From Bradyrhizobium sp. CCBAU 51627 (GTDB taxonomy: Bacteria > Pseudomonadota > Alphaproteobacteria > Rhizobiales > Xanthobacteraceae): 64,000 bases of DNA. The position numbers and the translations under genes are program-made. The stretch's first letter is position 1, and every line of letters begins with the position of its first letter. The stretch is taken from positions 1-64,000 of the forward strand of contig NZ_LBJG01000009.1 of NCBI RefSeq assembly GCF_028128765.1, given 5' to 3'. Shown here piece after piece: positions 37,633 through 44,968 of the stretch. Below the pieces are notes generated by a model. It worked only from the letters and a program-made list of their open reading frames with translations. It was not told the origin of the DNA and did no database searches.

Positions 37633-37651
37633 ATGCTACAAAACGTAGCAT
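37633..37651. promoter_or_regulatory. inverted repeat operator upstream of the amidase gene
   Basis: ATGCTAC-AAAAC-GTAGCAT, perfect 7-bp arms, 22 bp before the amidase ATG. Its size and placement fit a TetR-family operator overlapping the promoter. No TetR gene is adjacent, so the regulator must lie elsewhere. Confidence 0.55.
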
Positions 37652-37702
37652 TGATCCCGATGGCGCGACAAGCTGATCAGGAGCCAGGTGAAAGCGTCCG
37701 CC

Positions 37703-39916
37703 TCACGCGACCAGCGCGGCGTCCTCGTCCGCGGCGTCGATGCCGCGCTGCGCCGCCAGGAGGCCGATGATCTCGGCGTTCGGGCGGGCCTTGCTGAACA
37801 GAAAGCCCTGACCCTCGTCGCAGCCCTCGGTGCGCAGACAGCTCAGCTCGGCCTCGGTCTCGACGCCTTCGGCCGTGATGATGACGCCGAGGCCTCTGCC
37901 GAGGCTGACGATGGAGCGGATGATCGCCTGGGCCTCGCGGTTGGCGCCGAGATCGCGCACGAAGGACTGATCGATCTTGATCTTGTCGAACGGGAAGCTG
38001 CGCAAATAACTCAGGCTGGAATAGCCGGTGCCGAAATCGTCCATCGAGATGCGCACCCCGAGGGCGCGCAGCGCATGCAGCGTCGCCAGCACCTGCGCGC
38101 TCTTCTCGAGCAGCAGCGTCTCGGTGATCTCGAGCTCGAGCCGGCGCGGCGGCAGCCCGGAATGTTTCAGCGCGTCCGTCACCATCGACAGCAGATTGCC
38201 GCTGCGGAACTGGAGCGGCGACAGGTTGACGGCAACGCGAACGTCATCGGGCCAGGTCGCCGCGTCAAGACAGGCCCGGCGCAGCATCAGGCCGCCGAGC
38301 GGATTGATCAGGCCGGTTTCTTCCGCAACCGGGATGAACTCGGCCGGCGAGACCATGCCGCGCTCGGCATGCGGCCAGCGCACCAGCGCCTCGAAACCGG
38401 TAATGCGGCCGCTCGAGAGGTCGATCAGCGGCTGGTAATACGGTCGCAGCACGTCGTTCTGGATCGCATCGCGCAGCTCGACCTCGATCTTGCGGCGGCT
38501 CTGCGCTTTTGCATCCAGCGCGGCCTCGAAGAAGGCGAAGCTGCCGCGCGCGTCCAGCTTGGCGCGTGACAGCGCCATGCCGGCGCTCTTGAGCAGCTTT
38601 TCGGACTCATCACCGTCGCCGGGCGCCATCGCGATGCCGATGGAGGCGCCGATCACCACGGAATGGCCATCGAGCAGATAGGGATCGGCGATGGCCTCGA
38701 GCAGCCGCTTCGCCAGCATCACGGCGTCTTCGGGCCGCGTCAGGCCGCTTTGCACCACCGCGAACTCGTCGGAGTTCAGCCGCGCCAGCGCGTCTTCCTC
38801 GCGCAAGGTCGAGCGCAGGCGCTTGGCGACGCCGCGCAGCAGCTTGTCGCCGACCGCATGACCCAGCGTGTCGTTGACCGACTTGAAATTGTCGAGCCCG
38901 AGCATCAGCACCGCGACCTTCTCGGCGCTGCGGCGTGTGTGCACCAGCATCTCGTCCATGGCCTGGCGCAACTTGTTGCGGTTCGGAAGCCCGGTCAGCC
39001 CGTCATGCTGAGCCATGAAGGTGAGCCGCGCCTCGGCGCGCTTGCGTTCGGTGATGTCCATCAGCGCGAGCAGCACCGCGGGCCGTTCGTGATAGGTCAG
39101 TTCGCGCGAATAGATCGCGAGATCGATCAGCGCACCGTCGGCCTTGACGTGCTTCCAGGTGCGGCCGGCCTGCTCCTCACCGGAGCGATCGGTCCAGGGC
39201 GGCTCGCTGTCGAAGGCCTGCAGGGAGCGGATCTTCAGCCGCTCGAACTCGGCGCGGCTATAGCCGTAATGCGCGATCGCGGCATCATTGACGCCGAGAA
39301 TGCGCTCGTCATCCAGCGCACAGACGATCATGGGGACGGGATTGCCATCGAACAGCAGGCGGAACGAGGCCTCGCGCTGCTTCAATTCGGTGATGTCGAC
39401 GCGCAGGCCGACCACGCCGCCGTCATCGGTGCGGCGTTCCTCGATCAGGATGACGCGGCCGTCGGACAGCGTCTGCTCGTGGCGCTTGCCGGGCTCGTAG
39501 AGCTTCTTCAGCCGCGCGGCGATCCATTCCTCCTCATGGCCTGCGGCTTCCGGATAGTCGCCGCGGGCAACGCCGACACGCAGCGTGTCTTCGAGGCGCG
39601 CACCTTCCTGAAACAGATCGGCGGTCTTGCTGTAGATCTCGGCGTACTGCTTGTTCCAGAGGACGTAGCGGCCTTCGGGATCCAGAATCACGATGCCCTG
39701 CGGCAGGAGGTCGACGGCCTGGCGCAGCCGCTCATGCGATTTGCGCGCCTCCGCGATAACAGTTTCAGCCTCCGCACGGCTCTGCATGAGCTGGTCGCGT
39801 TGGATGAGCGGACGAGGCGTGGGCGCAAATCGCGGCTTGCGCGGCTGTCGGCCGCCTCCAGCAAGCACGGTGCGCTTTCGCTTTTTTGTTTCTTTCGACC
39901 CCAAACTCAACTTCAC
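37703..39916 (-). CDS. PAS-PAS-GGDEF-EAL cyclic-di-GMP phosphodiesterase
   Basis: 737 residues from GTG 39916 (AGGA just upstream). Order: a basic N-tail, PAS (QAVDLLPQGIVILDPEGRYV), PAS with PAC (FRLLFDGNPVPMIVCALDDE; LLALMDITERKRAEARL), GGDEF-like (HDGLTGLPNRNKLRQ; then RLNSDEFAVV) and EAL. The GGDEF signature reads NSDEF, so cyclase activity is probably lost. The EAL domain keeps its set: FEALVRW, VNLSPLQF, ELEITET, SMDDFGTGYSSL, KIDQSF, ITAEGVET and GQGF. No membrane helix, so cytosolic. It probably degrades c-di-GMP; the PAS ligand is unknown. Confidence 0.88.
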   Translation of the reverse strand: MKLSLGSKETKKRKRTVLAGGGRQPRKPRFAPTPRPLIQRDQLMQSRAEAETVIAEARKSHERLRQAVDLLPQGIVILDPEGRYVLWNKQYAEIYSKTADLFQEGARLEDTLRVGVARGDYPEAAGHEEEWIAARLKKLYEPGKRHEQTLSDGRVILIEERRTDDGGVVGLRVDITELKQREASFRLLFDGNPVPMIVCALDDERILGVNDAAIAHYGYSRAEFERLKIRSLQAFDSEPPWTDRSGEEQAGRTWKHVKADGALIDLAIYSRELTYHERPAVLLALMDITERKRAEARLTFMAQHDGLTGLPNRNKLRQAMDEMLVHTRRSAEKVAVLMLGLDNFKSVNDTLGHAVGDKLLRGVAKRLRSTLREEDALARLNSDEFAVVQSGLTRPEDAVMLAKRLLEAIADPYLLDGHSVVIGASIGIAMAPGDGDESEKLLKSAGMALSRAKLDARGSFAFFEAALDAKAQSRRKIEVELRDAIQNDVLRPYYQPLIDLSSGRITGFEALVRWPHAERGMVSPAEFIPVAEETGLINPLGGLMLRRACLDAATWPDDVRVAVNLSPLQFRSGNLLSMVTDALKHSGLPPRRLELEITETLLLEKSAQVLATLHALRALGVRISMDDFGTGYSSLSYLRSFPFDKIKIDQSFVRDLGANREAQAIIRSIVSLGRGLGVIITAEGVETEAELSCLRTEGCDEGQGFLFSKARPNAEIIGLLAAQRGIDAADEDAALVA

Positions 39917-40296
39917 GCGTCCTAGCCGCACCCAGCGGCCGCAAGTCTTGCTCCAAGTGTCTGAAAGAAAAGTAATCCTGGGTCGGCGGGTCACGGAGCT
40001 GCCGCTGCGCGCCGGACTGATTTGCCCGTTTGCGAGGCGCGAGATGCGTCATCAGGCGCGCCGAACCGGCTCCCCGCGTCGCGATCGGCGCGAGAGGAGA
40101 TACAAAAACGCGCAGTCTCCATGAATCAGTTCCGGAACGCGGGTCCACTTGCATGCAGAAAGCAAGCGTATCGCGTTCCGCGCATGAATTTTGGTCAATG
40201 CAGGATAAAGTTATCACGCCGTTAAGAATCCCGCCCGGATGAGGGGGCCGGATCGTTCGGTGACCCTGGCGCTGCGTTGGGCTATAAGGAATCAGC
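39917..40296. other. intergenic region between the EAL gene and mepA
   Basis: 380 bp without a credible gene; short open frames overlap in all directions. It contains a nested inverted repeat (40134-40179), described separately, and AT-rich stretches around 40185-40225 (TGAATTTTGG, ATAAAGTTATC) that may hold the mepA promoter. Confidence 0.4.
40134..40179. repeat. nested inverted repeat upstream of mepA
   Basis: Outer arms GGAACGCG (40134-40141) and CGCGTTCC (40172-40179), inner arms CTTGC (40148-40152) and GCAAG (40162-40166). The two stems could form one hairpin with an internal bulge. About 120 bp before the mepA start. Confidence 0.45.
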
Positions 40297-41238
40297 ATGA
40301 GTCCCCGCCGTACCGTCCCTCTCCTGCTTGTCATGACGCTCCTGGCCGGCGGCGCACTGGCCCAGGACAAGGGCAGCGTCAACCCGAAGCCGTTGCCGCC
40401 GCTCGCCCATCCGAACGATCCCAAGACCGCCGCCAAGGAGCTGTTCGCGCGCAAGCTCCTGCCCTCGACGGGGCCGACGCGTGTCATCGGCTCCTATGTG
40501 AAGGGCTGCATCGGCGGCGCGCAGCAGATGCCTGTTAACGGCGACTTCTGGCAGGTGATGCGGCTGTCGCGTAACCGCAATTACGGCCATCCGGACATGA
40601 TCGCGCTGATCAAGCGCCTCGCTGCCAAGGCGCACAAGGACGCCGGATGGCCGGGCATTCTGGTCGGCGACATCGGCCAACCGCGCGGCGGGCCGGCGCT
40701 GTCAGGCCACGCCAGCCATCAGATCGGACTGGATGCTGACATCTGGCTGACGCCGATGCCGGATCATCGGCTCTCGCGCGAGGAGCGCGAGGAGATGTCC
40801 GCGGTGATGATGGTGCGCGAGGACCGCCTCGACATCGATCCCAAAGTGTTCACGCCGAGCCATGTGCTGGTGCTGCGCGACGCGGCGCAGGAACCTGCGG
40901 TGCAGCGCATCTTCGTCAATCCCGCGATCAAGAAGGCGCTGTGCCGCGAGGCCAAGGGCGACCGCTCCTGGCTGTCGAAGATCCGCCCCTGGTGGGGCCA
41001 CGACTATCATTTCCACATCCGCATGCGCTGCCCGGCGGGATCAGGCGAATGCGAGGGCCAGCCGTCGCAATCCGAGGACGAAGGCTGCAAGCCCTCCGAT
41101 CTCGCCTATTGGTTCAGCGAGGGCGTGCTGCATCCCAAGCCGCCGGCGGAGCCGCCGAAGCCGAAGCCCCCGATCACACTGGCGCAGATGCCGGCGGCCT
41201 GCAAAGCCGTGCTGCACGCGCCGGACGCGAAGCGATAG
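40297..41238 (+). CDS. mepA: penicillin-insensitive murein endopeptidase
   Basis: Periplasmic zinc peptidase (LAS family, M74) that cuts D-Ala-mDAP cross-links of peptidoglycan, 313 residues. Signal peptide VPLLLVMTLLAGGALAQ. Zinc ligands are in SGHASHQIGLDADIWLTPM (His and Asp of the HxxxxxxD set) and WWGHDYHFHIRMRCP. The GSYVKGCIGGAQQMP block is family-specific. The C-terminal tail is Pro/Lys-rich (PPAEPPKPKPP). A GC hairpin follows the stop. Confidence 0.93.
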   Translation: MSPRRTVPLLLVMTLLAGGALAQDKGSVNPKPLPPLAHPNDPKTAAKELFARKLLPSTGPTRVIGSYVKGCIGGAQQMPVNGDFWQVMRLSRNRNYGHPDMIALIKRLAAKAHKDAGWPGILVGDIGQPRGGPALSGHASHQIGLDADIWLTPMPDHRLSREEREEMSAVMMVREDRLDIDPKVFTPSHVLVLRDAAQEPAVQRIFVNPAIKKALCREAKGDRSWLSKIRPWWGHDYHFHIRMRCPAGSGECEGQPSQSEDEGCKPSDLAYWFSEGVLHPKPPAEPPKPKPPITLAQMPAACKAVLHAPDAKR

Positions 41239-41270
41239 GGCGTGGGGCCGACGCCACACACACCGCTGTT

Positions 41271-41287
41271 GGGCGCGAAGCGCGCCC
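41271..41287 (+). terminator. GC hairpin after mepA
   Basis: GGGCGCG-AAG-CGCGCCC, a 7-bp perfect stem with a 3-base loop, 33 bp after the mepA stop. There is no T-run, so termination is uncertain. Confidence 0.4.
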
Positions 41288-41448
41288 GGGATGACAGAGT
41301 CGTTGGTTGGTCCGCTCGTCCCAAATGCGCTAGGATCGCCGCGCCGCTCGGCCGTAAGCCCGCAGCATTTCCGGGAATGCGCATCCCGCCACCAACAAGA
41401 AACTGACCGCACGCCCGCGTCTTCGCGTGGCCAATGATGAGATTTGAC

Positions 41449-41952
41449 ATGCGCGTCCTCGCTCTCCTTGCCGTACTCTCGGTCGGCGCAACCTCCGCAT
41501 TCGCCGCCGAGGAGCCGAGCGGCTGCGACAAGTTCAAATGGCCGATTGAGCGTGATCGCGCCGCGCTGACCGCACCTGATCGTGCGAGGCTGGCTTCGGG
41601 AAGCGAGCAGGCCGCGATCCCGTCATCGGCGATCACGCTGGCGCTGGTCGCGCAGCAGGAGGTCAAACTACCCTCGCCGCCGGAGCGGGCACCGAAGGAT
41701 GGCACCTATGCCGGCTTCACCAGCATCAAGGACGCGAAGGCCGGGCTCTACACGATCAGCCTGTCCTCGGGCGCCTGGGTCGATCTGGTCCAGGACGGCC
41801 ATTTCCTCAAGCCCGTGGCCTTTAGCGGCGCGACCGATTGCGACGGCATCCGCAAGACCATGAAATACCAGCTCTCGGACAAGCCGTTCGTGCTGCAAAT
41901 CAGCGGCGCCAGGGACAATTCGCTCTCGATTTCGATCCTGCCGACGCAATAG
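41449..41952 (+). CDS. secreted hypothetical protein (167 aa)
   Basis: Exported protein of unknown function. MRVLALLAVLSVGATSAFAA is a good signal peptide. The mature chain has two Cys (PSGCDKFKWPIER; ATDCDGIRKTMKYQ) and ends QISGARDNSLSISILPTQ, a beta-rich text resembling small periplasmic proteins found widely in Bradyrhizobium. An in-frame ATG four codons upstream is also possible. It is a separate unit between mepA and modA. Confidence 0.65.
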   Translation: MRVLALLAVLSVGATSAFAAEEPSGCDKFKWPIERDRAALTAPDRARLASGSEQAAIPSSAITLALVAQQEVKLPSPPERAPKDGTYAGFTSIKDAKAGLYTISLSSGAWVDLVQDGHFLKPVAFSGATDCDGIRKTMKYQLSDKPFVLQISGARDNSLSISILPTQ

Positions 41953-42144
41953 CTTGAGCTTGGGACAAACACCCGGCTTTGACCTTCGGCGCCGGCCTGC
42001 TATCTTCGCAATTGCGATCTCCCTGCCGGCCGTAAGCCGTCGTGGGGACACGTGGAACAGCGCTTCCGCCCGTCGCGACCGACCCACCCAACGCCAGATT
42101 TGCGCGTGCGTCCTGCGCGCGCGGGCTCGCACGGAGCGCCATCC

Positions 42145-42930
42145 ATGTCTCGACTTGCCGGACTTTTCACCGCCTTCATCATGCTCGCGGGCACGAGTCT
42201 CTCGCCAGCCAGCGCCGAGGACAAGACCATCACCGTGTTCGCCGCGGCGTCGATGAAGAACGCGCTCGACGAGGTCGATGCCGCGTATACGGCCAAGTCA
42301 GGCATCAAGTTCAGCGTCAGCTACGCGGCGAGCTCGGTTCTGGCAAAACAGATCGAGCAGGGCGCGCCGGCCGACGTGTTCGTCTCCGCCGACACCGACT
42401 GGATGGACTATGCGGTGTCCAAGAAGACCATCAACGAGGCTTCCAGAGCCAACCTGCTCGGCAACAGCATCGTGCTGATCGCGCCGAAGGACTCGAAGGT
42501 CGACAACGTCACCATTTCACAGGGCTTCGACCTCGCCAAGCTCGCCGGCGACGGCAGGATCGCGACCGGCGACGTCAAGTCGGTGCCGGTCGGAAAGTAC
42601 GCCAAGGCCGCGCTTGAAAAGCTGGGCGCCTGGCAGGCGGCCGAGCCGAAATTCGCCATGGCCGAGAGCGTGCGCGCTGCGCTGACGCTGGTGGCGCGCG
42701 GCGAGGCCGCGCTCGGCATCGTCTATTCCACCGACGCCAAGGTCGAACCCGGCGTGAAGATCGTCGGCACCTTCCCGGCGGACTCCCATCCGGCGATCAT
42801 CTATCCAGTGGCGGCGACCACGACCGGGAAGGGCGAGACCAACGACTATCTCACCTTCCTGCGCTCGTCGGCCGCCAAGACCATTTTCGAGAAATACGGT
42901 TTTAAATTCCTGATCACCCCGACGACCTAG
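42145..42930 (+). CDS. modA: molybdate ABC transporter substrate-binding protein
   Basis: Periplasmic protein that captures molybdate, 261 residues. Signal peptide ending GTSLSPASAED. TVFAAASMKNALDEV and SYAASSVLAKQIEQGAPADV are ModA signatures (the AASS residues bind the oxyanion), as is VFVSADTDWMDY. ATG 42145 has GGAG ten bases upstream. First gene of modABC; the next gene begins 12 bp after the stop. No clear ModE box is seen upstream. Confidence 0.95.
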   Translation: MSRLAGLFTAFIMLAGTSLSPASAEDKTITVFAAASMKNALDEVDAAYTAKSGIKFSVSYAASSVLAKQIEQGAPADVFVSADTDWMDYAVSKKTINEASRANLLGNSIVLIAPKDSKVDNVTISQGFDLAKLAGDGRIATGDVKSVPVGKYAKAALEKLGAWQAAEPKFAMAESVRAALTLVARGEAALGIVYSTDAKVEPGVKIVGTFPADSHPAIIYPVAATTTGKGETNDYLTFLRSSAAKTIFEKYGFKFLITPTT

Positions 42931-42942
42931 CTTTATCGCTTG

Positions 42943-43638
42943 ATGCTCGACATCTCCCCCGCCGAATGGACGGCGATCCTGCTCTCGCTCAGGGTCGCCA
43001 TCATCGCGACGCTGGTGGCAACGCCATTCGGCATTGCCTTGGCGTGGCTGCTCGCGCGCAAGGACTTTTGGGGCAAGTCGGTGCTGGATGCCTTCGTGCA
43101 TCTTCCCCTGGTGCTGCCGCCGGTCGTCACAGGCTATTTGCTGCTGCTCACCTTCGGCCGCCGCGGCCTCGTCGGCGGCTTTCTCGCCGACCATCTGGGC
43201 ATCGTCTTCGCCTTCCGCTGGACTGGAGCTGCGCTCGCCTGCGGCGTGATGTCGTTTCCACTGCTGGTGCGGCCGATGCGGTTGTCGATCGAAGCGATCG
43301 ATCGCCGGCTCGAGCAGGCCGCCGAGACGCTGGGCGCCGCGCCCTTCAAGGTGTTCTTCACGGTGACGCTGCCGCTGGCACTGCCCGGCGTGCTCGCCGG
43401 CATGGTGCTCGGCTTTGCCAAGGCGATCGGCGAGTTCGGCGCCACCATCACCTTCGTCTCCAACATTCCCGGTGAGACCCAGACGATTTCGTCGGCGATC
43501 TATTCCCTGATCCAGACACCGGATGGCGACGCCGCCGCGGGGCGGCTCGTGATCGTCTCGATCGTGCTCGCCCTCGGCGCGCTCATTGTCGCCGAATGGT
43601 TCGCCCGCCGCGCCACGCAGCGCCTGCACGGGAATTGA
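42943..43638 (+). CDS. modB: molybdate ABC transporter permease
   Basis: Inner-membrane channel subunit, 231 residues, five or six helices. The EAA loop is EQAAETLGAAPFKVFFTVTL, and FAKAIGEFGATITFVSNIPG is the strongly conserved ModB segment. It starts at ATG 42943 (a TTG one codon before is in frame). Only two bases separate its stop from modC. Confidence 0.95.
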   Translation: MLDISPAEWTAILLSLRVAIIATLVATPFGIALAWLLARKDFWGKSVLDAFVHLPLVLPPVVTGYLLLLTFGRRGLVGGFLADHLGIVFAFRWTGAALACGVMSFPLLVRPMRLSIEAIDRRLEQAAETLGAAPFKVFFTVTLPLALPGVLAGMVLGFAKAIGEFGATITFVSNIPGETQTISSAIYSLIQTPDGDAAAGRLVIVSIVLALGALIVAEWFARRATQRLHGN

Positions 43639-43640
43639 CC

Positions 43641-44303
43641 ATGCTGCGCGTCGACGTCGAAAAACAGCTCGGCGAATTCTCGCTCGAAGCCTCGTTCTCG
43701 AGCCAGGGGCGCGTCACCGGCCTGTTCGGCGCCTCCGGCGCCGGCAAGACCTCGCTGATCAACATGATCGCAGGCCTGTTGCGACCTGACCGCGGCACCA
43801 TCGTCATCGACGGCGAGACCGTCGACGACACCGCTGCCGGCATTCATGTGCCGACCTGGCGCCGCCGCATCGGCTACGTGTTCCAGGACGCGCGGCTGTT
43901 TCCGCATCTCGACGTCGCGCAAAATCTCGATTATGGCCGGCGGATGAACCGCCTCGCGTCGGATCCGGCGCAGCACACGCGAGTCGTCGAGCTGCTCGAC
44001 ATCGGCGCGCTGCTTGATCGGCGTCCAGGAAAGCTCTCCGGTGGCGAACGCCAGCGCGTCGCGCTCGGCCGCGCACTGCTGTCGAAGCCGCGCCTCTTGC
44101 TGCTCGACGAGCCGCTCGGCGCGCTCGATGAGGCCCGCAAGCTCGAGATCCTGCCCTACCTGGTGCGGCTGCGCGACGAAGCCAATGTCCCCATGGTCTA
44201 TGTCAGCCACGACGTCGCCGAGTTGCGTCAGCTCGCAACGCAGATCGTGATGCTGAGGCAGGGCCGGGTGACGTCGTTCGGCGGGGTGAAGGTGCTGACA
44301 TAG
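43641..44303 (+). CDS. modC: molybdate ABC transporter ATP-binding protein, short form
   Basis: ATPase that powers molybdate uptake, 220 residues. Walker A GLFGASGAGKTSL, signature KLSGGERQRVALGRALLSKP, Walker B LLLLDEPLGALD and switch His YVSHDVAEL are intact. Classical ModC has about 350 residues with a C-terminal TOBE (MOP) domain that binds molybdate; here the protein ends right after the nucleotide-binding domain (FGGVKVLT), and a palindromic repeat begins five bases after the stop. Truncation by the repeat is possible but not shown. Confidence 0.93.
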   Translation: MLRVDVEKQLGEFSLEASFSSQGRVTGLFGASGAGKTSLINMIAGLLRPDRGTIVIDGETVDDTAAGIHVPTWRRRIGYVFQDARLFPHLDVAQNLDYGRRMNRLASDPAQHTRVVELLDIGALLDRRPGKLSGGERQRVALGRALLSKPRLLLLDEPLGALDEARKLEILPYLVRLRDEANVPMVYVSHDVAELRQLATQIVMLRQGRVTSFGGVKVLT

Positions 44304-44307
44304 GCAT

Positions 44308-44393
44308 GTAGCCCGGATGGAGCGGAGCGCAATCCGGGACGGTGCTGCGGGAGAGACTGTCCCCGGATTACGCTTACGCTCCATCCGGGCTAC
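44308..44393. repeat. REP-like inverted repeat (GTAGCCCGGATGGAGCG type)
   Basis: Left arm GTAGCCCGGATGGAGCG and right arm CGCTCCATCCGGGCTAC are exact inverses across 86 bp, with AATCCGGG/CCCGGATT as inner arms. This text is known as an intergenic repeat in many GC-rich proteobacteria. It may terminate modABC transcripts. Confidence 0.8.
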
Positions 44394-44413
44394 GTCACAT
44401 GACTGGCGGCTGA

Positions 44414-44674
44414 CTACCAGCCGCGATCGACGTTGCGCACATCGCCGGTCCGGGCGTCGACGTCGACCTCCATCCAGCGACCTCTGATGTCGCGACCTTC
44501 GATCTGCCATTCGTCGCCGAGGAAGTTCGTCTCCGAGACCGTGACCACACCAAGGTCGGTCGCGGCGTCGAGCGCGGCCTGCATCGAGACCTGATCGCCC
44601 GTGTCATAGGCCATGGCCGGCGCCGCTGATCCCAGGCCAATTGCGATGATGGCGGGCAGAATGAGTTTTCGCAT
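44414..44674 (-). CDS. PepSY-like small secreted protein (86 aa)
   Basis: Eighty-six residues. Signal peptide LILPAIIAIGLGSAAPAMA. The mature part VSMQAALDAATDLGVVTVSE and the closing WMEVDVDARTGDVRNVDRGW match the PepSY pattern (helix, then EVDVDARTG strand), as in periplasmic PepSY proteins that bind or inhibit peptidases. AGGAG lies upstream of the ATG at 44674. Confidence 0.78.
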   Translation of the reverse strand: MRKLILPAIIAIGLGSAAPAMAYDTGDQVSMQAALDAATDLGVVTVSETNFLGDEWQIEGRDIRGRWMEVDVDARTGDVRNVDRGW

Positions 44675-44871
44675 GGATTGCTCCTGTCAGATGCGTTGAC
44701 CCTTATGCGGCTTAGAACTACTGACGTCGCGGAGCGTTCCGGAACCAGGAGTCACGAAGCCGCGCAAATCTTCGGCTGATGCGGCGATTTGGTGGCGGTT
44801 GTCGGGCAAAGTCGCCACGACGGAGGCGGGCGAGCACGACGTTATACACCCATATCCTCGCGGCGACTTTC

Positions 44872-44961
44872 GTAGGGTGGGCAAAGGCGCCCTTGCGCCG
44901 TGCCCACCATCTCTCTCGATCACGAAAAATGCGTGGGCACGCTTCGCTTTGCCCACCCTAC
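44872..44961. repeat. GTAGGGTGGGCAAAG inverted repeat
   Basis: GTAGGGTGGGCAAAG and CTTTGCCCACCCTAC are exact inverses across 90 bp, with further pairing inside (GTGCCCACC / GTGGGCAC). Widely seen in Bradyrhizobium intergenic DNA (recall). It ends just before the antiporter gene's stop. The rest of 44675-44871 shows no gene. Confidence 0.78.
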
Positions 44962-44968
44962 CGCACTG

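Noticed and set aside
42931..42942. ModE box near modABC
   Set aside because: The gap before modB and the region before modA lack the ATCGCTATATA half-sites; the similar-looking TCGTTATATAACGA at 51.7 kb belongs to the TetR promoter.
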